From Erinaceus europaeus (lineage: Eukaryota > Chordata > Mammalia > Eulipotyphla > Erinaceidae), in NCBI RefSeq assembly GCF_950295315.1, contig NC_080164.1, forward strand, positions 62,448,042-62,512,041: a stretch of DNA of 64,000 bases, written 5' to 3'. Below, in pieces: positions 27,401 through 35,040 of the stretch. Position 1 is the stretch's first letter. Every line of letters starts with the position of its first letter. A program made the position numbers and the translations under genes. The notes beneath the pieces were generated by a model. It did not search any database, had not been told where the DNA came from, and saw only the letters and a list, made by a program, of their open reading frames with translations.

Positions 27401-30400
27401 AGGTAAGTCAAAGTTGTTGGCTTATGCATGTGGGATGATTCTTCTTGGATCCACCACCCACTGGGAAATATCACATGAAAGATAATGAAAACTGGGGGCT
27501 GGTTGGTGGTGCACCTGGTAGAACATACATATTACCATGCACAAGGACTTGAGTTCAAACCTCCAGTCCCCACCTGAAGGGGGGAATCTTCATGAGCTGG
27601 GGAGCAATGCTACAAGTGTCTCTTCCTCTCTATCTCCTCTTCCTTTCTCAATTTGTTTATAAGATAAATACTTAAATATTTTTAAAAGATAATAAACACC
27701 TGGTTAAATCTGGAATGGACAAACATTATGGATTAAAGGGCCAGAGAGTATATATTGTAGGTTTTACATATCCCACAATCCCTGTCACGACTACTCTCAC
27801 AGGTGAGAGCAGAGTCAAGTATAAAATTAACATGAACAGGTTATTAATTTGCATTTAGACTCACCAGTAGTATCTGATAAATTTGATTCAAAATCATATG
27901 TGATATGCTACTAAATACCAATAAACACTTTAAGGACTTTGACTATGATTATGTCAAGTAGATGTTATCTACTTACCATTAAATAAACCTTTGATAAGGA
28001 TTCTTCCCATCTTCGTCAATATAAATAAAACCAAACCTATATTTACTGAAATTTGAGAGAGGGTGGAGGAAAGATAAGAAGCCCAAACAATCTATGGCAA
28101 AGTCTCCTAAGCCATTCTGCTTTTAATGCTTACCAAGAAAGGCAGGGGAAACAACGCCGGTTCCTCAAACAGGGCAAGAGAAAGGTCTATACAAATAAAG
28201 AAGTATGTGATGGCTTGCATTGTCCAGTGGTTATAAAAATAATAAAGTCTGTAGAGGGGAAGATGAAAAATGATTATAAACATGGAGCCAGAGTGAAACA
28301 GTGCTCAGAATTCCCACTAGAAAATGAAAGGCAGGTAAAAGCACCATCCTGGCTATGTCCACAGTACCTTTAAATTCTAGGGAACAGGGGACAGAATTAA
28401 TTTAGCACATGCTACAAAACACAAGTAGGAAAATCCAAGAAGATTATCATATCTCAAAAAAGAGTCTCAAAACAGTCTCAAACTAAGATCAGTACCTAAT
28501 GCTATTAGAGGACTTTGAACAGTGACTGGTACAGAGTGAATCCTCAGTTAAAGTAGCTCATTCCTATGAGCCACGGCCCGACTTATTTTATTATAGTATT
28601 TATTTATATTTATTGCATATGTGTGGAGCCCTGGGCTCCTTATCCCATATTGCATTAAAAATAGTAATAAAATATGCATCATGCATCTTAACATGGTGGA
28701 CTAAAAGTTCTCATTCCCACCCCCCATTACCCACACACTCCAGCTCTATGATATCCAAGGATGAGGCAGGCATTCTATGCTTTTGGAGACACTGATGCTA
28801 AGAAATGATTTTTTTATTATTCTGAGTCAAATTCGTGGGTCTTAATTCAACCCTTATGGTGTGAATGAGAACATACTGAATCTAAAGAAAAATATATTTA
28901 TGTATGTATGCATGCATATGTATATATGGACTATACCAGAAAGTAGCAGAAAGCAAAAGGACAAGTCTTCACTTAGGCAGCTCTAAGAGGATAACCCTGC
29001 CTGGGAGGAAAAGATGGTGGCACATTTTCACTTGAAGGTTCTATATCCTATTCTAGGTGTTATTCAGATACTCATTTATTTATCTTTGCTTAAAGTATAC
29101 AGTAAATGCTTCTCTACCATGCCCTTTTTTTAAATTTCTTTTTTTTTTGTTCATTTATTTTCCCTTCTGTTGCCCTTTTTATTGTTGTAGTTATTATTGT
29201 TGTTGTTATCGTCATTGTTAGATAGGACCGAGAGAAACTGAGAGCGCAAGAGAAGAAAGAGAGGGGGAGAGAAAGATAGACACCTGCAGACCTGCTTCAC
29301 CACCTGTGAAGTGACACCCCTGCAGGTGGGGAGCCGGGGCCTTGAACTGGAATCCTTTTGCCAGTCCTTAACACTTCACGCCACGTGTGCTTAACTGGCT
29401 GCACTACCGCCCAACTCCCTCTACCATGCTCTTAAACCTTAAATAAAAAAATCAGAATCTACTTAAACCTATGAGTTTTGTTACTCTCAAACTATTTGTT
29501 AGAACATTGTCTTAAGTTTGGATTCAACTTAAGTAATATTAAGTGCCAAAGAATGGATGGTTCCCCACTAAAATCCTAGTGGTATTTCCTCCCCTTCTTG
29601 AGGCCAGACCCCATAGACCAATTTGGATACTACAAATAACACTCAATGCTTTAACAGCTGAGAGAATACCAAGCTCGTCAGATAAAAAAAGGGGACTACA
29701 GCTGATAACTGCTTATTTTGCAGTACCTAGATATTTGCCTTTTACCCCTGTGTCACCTTAATAAAGCCTAGAATTATTTAAAGCCCCCTCCCCCAAAAAG
29801 GGGACTGCAAAAGCTGGAAAAGGGCAAAAGACTGGCTCACTTAATGATGGCCTCTTTGGTCACTACCAGGCCACCCCATCACCTAGGATTTCCCTGTAAA
29901 TATAATGCTGTCTCCACTATCACTGATCACTTCCATTATGAATGTCACCATAACCCTATCAAGGACCTTGCCCTCACTATAAAATAGCAATGGTAGGGAC
30001 TAGAGATTTCCCCATCTTCTGAAAGGAGACTGGGTCAACCTATTATGCCACTCGAGGAAGACTGGTCTTGAAATGACTGCAGCCTACATGTTCCCAGCTT
30101 TGATCATGGACTGCTAGCTAGATTGACAGAGACTCAGAGGTTACACAGGTTCCTGCACTAAATGTGAATATATATGGGCCCTGGGTCAAACTGATGTGGT
30201 AAACAGTTAATATATTAATATTTTCTTCAAGTTTGGGAAACTCTGCTTTAATCCAGCTTTCTAGCCCTATTTCTAGTCCTGTGACCATATCTTTCCAGTA
30301 GTATTTTTAGGCCACCTTCTTGTTAGCTATCAAGCTCAGGCAAAAAAAAAAAAAGGGGGGGGAGGGTGTCCCAAGGAACATACCTAAAATAGATTTCCAA

Positions 30401-33400
30401 GCTTCTTACCACTCTAAAATCCCTATTCTCACCTGCTCTATTCCTACTTTCTGATTCCTATATATTAAACATTTTGTCCTGCCTCATAACTTACTGCCTT
30501 TCAGATACCAAGCTGCAAATGCTAGTATGAGTCCATCCTAAACTCCATGAGCAAACCTGGGACCTCACCTTTCTAGAGCCCTACCCCACTAGGGAAACAT
30601 AGAAACAGACTAGGAGTATGGATCAACCTGCCAATGCTAATGCACATCAGAGAAGCAATCACAGAAGCCAGAACTCCTACCTTCTGCACCTCAAAAAGAA
30701 TCCTGGTCCATACTCTGAGGGGGAGAAGATGACTAGAGATCTTGGAAACCCAATTCCATCAGGACCCAGAAAGAGAAGAGAAAAAGGTGAAAGACATTCA
30801 GAAGCGGTAATAGGTGTAGCTATGACTTAAAATGGAAGAGAAGACAGGACCATAGAAAAAAATGGGGAAAAAAATAGAGAGACAAATAGTTATTGAAATA
30901 ATAGTCAAGCCATTTCCGTGATCTTGGGAGAATCACTGCAATTTCCAATGGAAGGAATAAGGACACAAAACTCTGGTGGTGGGAAAGGTGTGGAACTGTA
31001 CCCCTGTTATATTTTAATTTGTAAATAACTTAAAAAATTAAAAGAGATTCCAGTATGCAAAACACTCTTATCCCCCCTACTTACAAGGAGATGAGAAATA
31101 GTATTTATGTGCCAACAACTGTACAGTAAACCATTAACCTCCCCAATAACATTATGGAAGAAAATAGATTTAAAAAAAAAACAGATGGTTCTATGTGACA
31201 GTTTAACATTTTAATTACCTGATGGCCTGAGGGGATGTTTCAAATGGAACATTCCTGTTGTATTGAGCATCAGAAACATAGGCTGCTGCCAGGAGGAGGT
31301 CCTGCACCCAGTGGGAAAGAGTGAAAGGAGAACAAAGTCAGATGGAAAGGAAGATTTTTTTTTTCATTTATAAGTCTGTCTCAAGAGGAAACCCCACTAC
31401 CACTCTCCTAGCCCCAGGGTGGCCAGAAGAAATCAATATGACGAGTAGTAGTTTTAGACTCCAGATTTTTTTTTTCTGAGCAGAGATAATCCTGCAGTGA
31501 GGACCAGTCACAACATATTTAACTTCACTGGATTTAAATACAGCTTCAGAGGAGGAAACAAAAGCAAGAGATCACTCAATATTGTCAAGCATAACTTTTA
31601 CAAGTGAATTATTATTTTTTAATTTTTTAATCTTTATTTATTGGAAAGAAACAACTAGAAATCAAGAGGGAAGGGGGTAATAGAGAGGGAAAGAGACAGA
31701 GAGACACCTGCAGCCCTGCTTCACCACTTGAAAAGTTCTCCCTCTGCGAGTGGGGACCGGGGGCTTGAACCCAGGTCCTTGCGCACTGTAATACATGTAC
31801 TCAACCAGTTGCACCACCACCCAGCCCCTACAAGTGAATTAACTTTCTTGATGACTTTTAAAACGCTTCCTTAATGCATAACTCCAATCTACACATATAT
31901 GTAATTTTTAAACATTATTTATTTGTGATTTAATAGTGGTCTACACAATTATAAGATTATGAGAGGTGTGTGACACACTGGGTTGAGTTACCATATTACC
32001 ATGCAAGGATCCAGGTTCAAAGCCCCACTCCCCACCTTTGGGAGGGAAGCTTTATGAGCAGTAAAACAGGGTTGCAGGTGTTTTCCTCTCTATATACCCC
32101 TTTCATCTCAATTCTTCTCTGTCTTGTCAAGTTAAAAAAAAAAAAAGAAAAGGGAGACAGAAGAAGAGAAAAAGAGAGGAAAGGGGAGGAGAGGGCAGGG
32201 GAGGAGAGGGGAGGGAAGAAAAAAAGAAAAAGAGAAAAGAAAAGAAAAATACACTGCCAGGAGCAGTGGATTTGTGCAGGCACCAAATCCCAATATTAAC
32301 CCTGGTGGCAATTAAAACAAAGCTTATAGGGACATAGTAGCACACCTAACATGCATGTAATTTTAAAATAATAAAGTTGTTTTCATATAATACAAACCTT
32401 TTTCCATGATATGTGTTTATCTCCCAACATGTTTTTTAAAACCTGGGTTACCTCCTCTAAAGACAGTACATTGTACATTTTTCTGCCTAAATTAAAGTGG
32501 AAATCCCTTACCGCTAAACAAATCAATTTTGGAAACGCATGAAATATGCAGCCACTGGTCTAAGTGTGGCCATTTTACCAATATTTCTCATGTGTGTGTA
32601 CTTTTGTGCCACTATGGAAATATAATTGACTTCTCCTGGTTTTCTTTTTCTACGTTTCTCAAGGTGTGACATTTTCTTTCCTAGGCCCTAGATTTATAAA
32701 TTAACTTAAGATTTTTGTGTTTCCTCCGCCTATCCTCCCAGCTTTTGTTGTGAGAGATGCGAATAGCACAGAATCCCTTAGAGAGAGAGAAAGGGAGGGG
32801 ATAATGCAGGAGAGAAGGAAAAATCTACTACAGATGGTCTCAGTGTGGAACAAGGAAGTTCTTTCCCTAAACAACCCCTCCCCTCCTCTGAAAACATAAT
32901 CAGTGTCTTGTTTCATCGTATTAGAATGTTAATATAATTAACTATAATTTTAAAATGCTGCCATCAATTTTACATTATTATTATTATGTTAGAGTCAGAA
33001 AGATACAGAGACAGAGAGAGGATGAAAGAGACCACAGCCCTGAAGCTTCCTTCAGGACAGTAGGGGCCAGGTTCAAATCTGATCATACACAAAGCAAAGC
33101 CATGCACTACCTAAGCAAGCTATTTTGCTAGCCCTTAGCATCAATTTTAAGTTAAATTTTTCCTTTGTCAGTTTTTCCCTCTATCACTACAAACAAAAAT
33201 CTTTGCCTATCTCTGCCTCCCTTCTTTTTTCTCATAGGCTAAGAGCAAACTGATACCCAGAATAGAATAGGTCATTGCTTCTCCTCACTCAAAGCTTTCA
33301 ATTGACTTCTCTATCTAGAGTATCCACAAAATCTAATGCAAAATCCCTAGCTCACCATTCAGGGTAATACAGTATCCCCTCTTTTCTTTTTCTTTATCAC

Positions 33401-34996
33401 TTACCCTCTTCTCTGAACAAAAGAAAAGTGGTGAACTCACTGCCCACTGTTGCACTGCCAGCCCCAACTCCAGCTTAAGTTAATGCTCACTTAAAACCCT
33501 TTCACTTTATGACTATTTCAAAATTAGGTTATTCGTGAAAAGTGGTGATACTAATAGCTTTTAGTATGGAAAGACTACCAAGGGGAGCTGGGTCATGAAG
33601 TATATTGTGGGAATTCCACACATAAAAATTTATTTTTTATATTTATTTATTTATTCCCTTTTGTTGGCCTTGTTGTAGTTATTATTGTTGTTGTCGTTGT
33701 TGGATAGGACAGAGAGAAATGGAGAGAGGAGGGGAAGATAGAGAGGGAGAGAAGAAGATAGACACCTGCAGACCTGCTTCACCACCTGTGAAGTGACTCC
33801 CCTGCAGGTGGGGAGCCCAAGGCTCGAACAGGGATCCTTAAGCCAGTCCTTGCACTTTGTGCCATATACACTTAACCCTTTGTGCTACCGCCCGACTCCC
33901 CATAGAAATATTTTTAAGGGCAAGCAGGGGCACTACAATTGTAATCTCAAGAATGACAGAAAAGGGGACAATTTGGTTTTTGTTCAAAATACCTCATGTC
34001 ACTCAATGCAGAAAAAGCAACAGCCTACAAGCCAAGGGCAGCAAGGATATATTTTTGTTGGCCTAGAGAGCACTTGTGGATGCTGGCTACTACTTCAAAT
34101 TAAAAAAAAATACTGACTCTTACACAAAAAGTTTGAACTTCTGGTTTCTCTTTAAAGATCAGGAATTTCTAGGCATTATTTCAGTAAGTTGTGCTACTCA
34201 CTCTAATACTCAATCACCTGAACAAACCCAGCTTTCCAAACTCTTTGTTGGCTAATATTTCTTCTGGCTTGTATGGTCTCTATGGTCATTGGAGGGCTGA
34301 CTGATCTAGGTTAACTTCCCTTACATGTTTTGGCCATAAGCATCACAGGCTAGTTCTAGAACTCTTTCACATAATGGTGGTTAAAGAATACACAAGAACA
34401 AGAATCATTGCCTAAGTATTTGTCATACCTGTGTCACATCTCTGAAAGGCTCATTAATCAAATCAAGTTTCATGACCAGTCTCCTCAAAAACTAGAGAAA
34501 TCAGCTTCAACTGCCAATATAAGGGAAATCAAAGCTACACTGCAAACAAAGGAGTGTGTTCAGGGATGGGAAGATATTAAGGACAGTTTTGTGATCTGTG
34601 ATAGCTGTGTGGCCACAACCAGCTAAAGGTGGGTAGCTCTGGTTTTCTTTGGCCAGAAGACAAGTCTCTAGGTCACCACAAACACCACTCCTCTTCCTCA
34701 ACTATCTAGGTGTGAATCTTGGCTTTATATTGCTTCCTAGCACTTCAACTTGTGACCACCTAAAAACACTCTCCCAAGTGCTGCTGGTTCCAGCCATTTT
34801 CTTCCTGCAAAAAGCTTCTCTTCAAATCATTATAACGGATCACCAGAAGACCAAAAACTTATACAAGACCTGATGAAGAGGGTTAAGAATATTCAAAGAG
34901 AAACACATATGCAGTAGGCAAAAGGCTCAGTGACTACAGTACAGGACTTAACTGCCTAAGAATGAAGACTCAACACCCAACACCGGTAGTTCTTTG

Positions 34997-35040
<44 letters not shown>
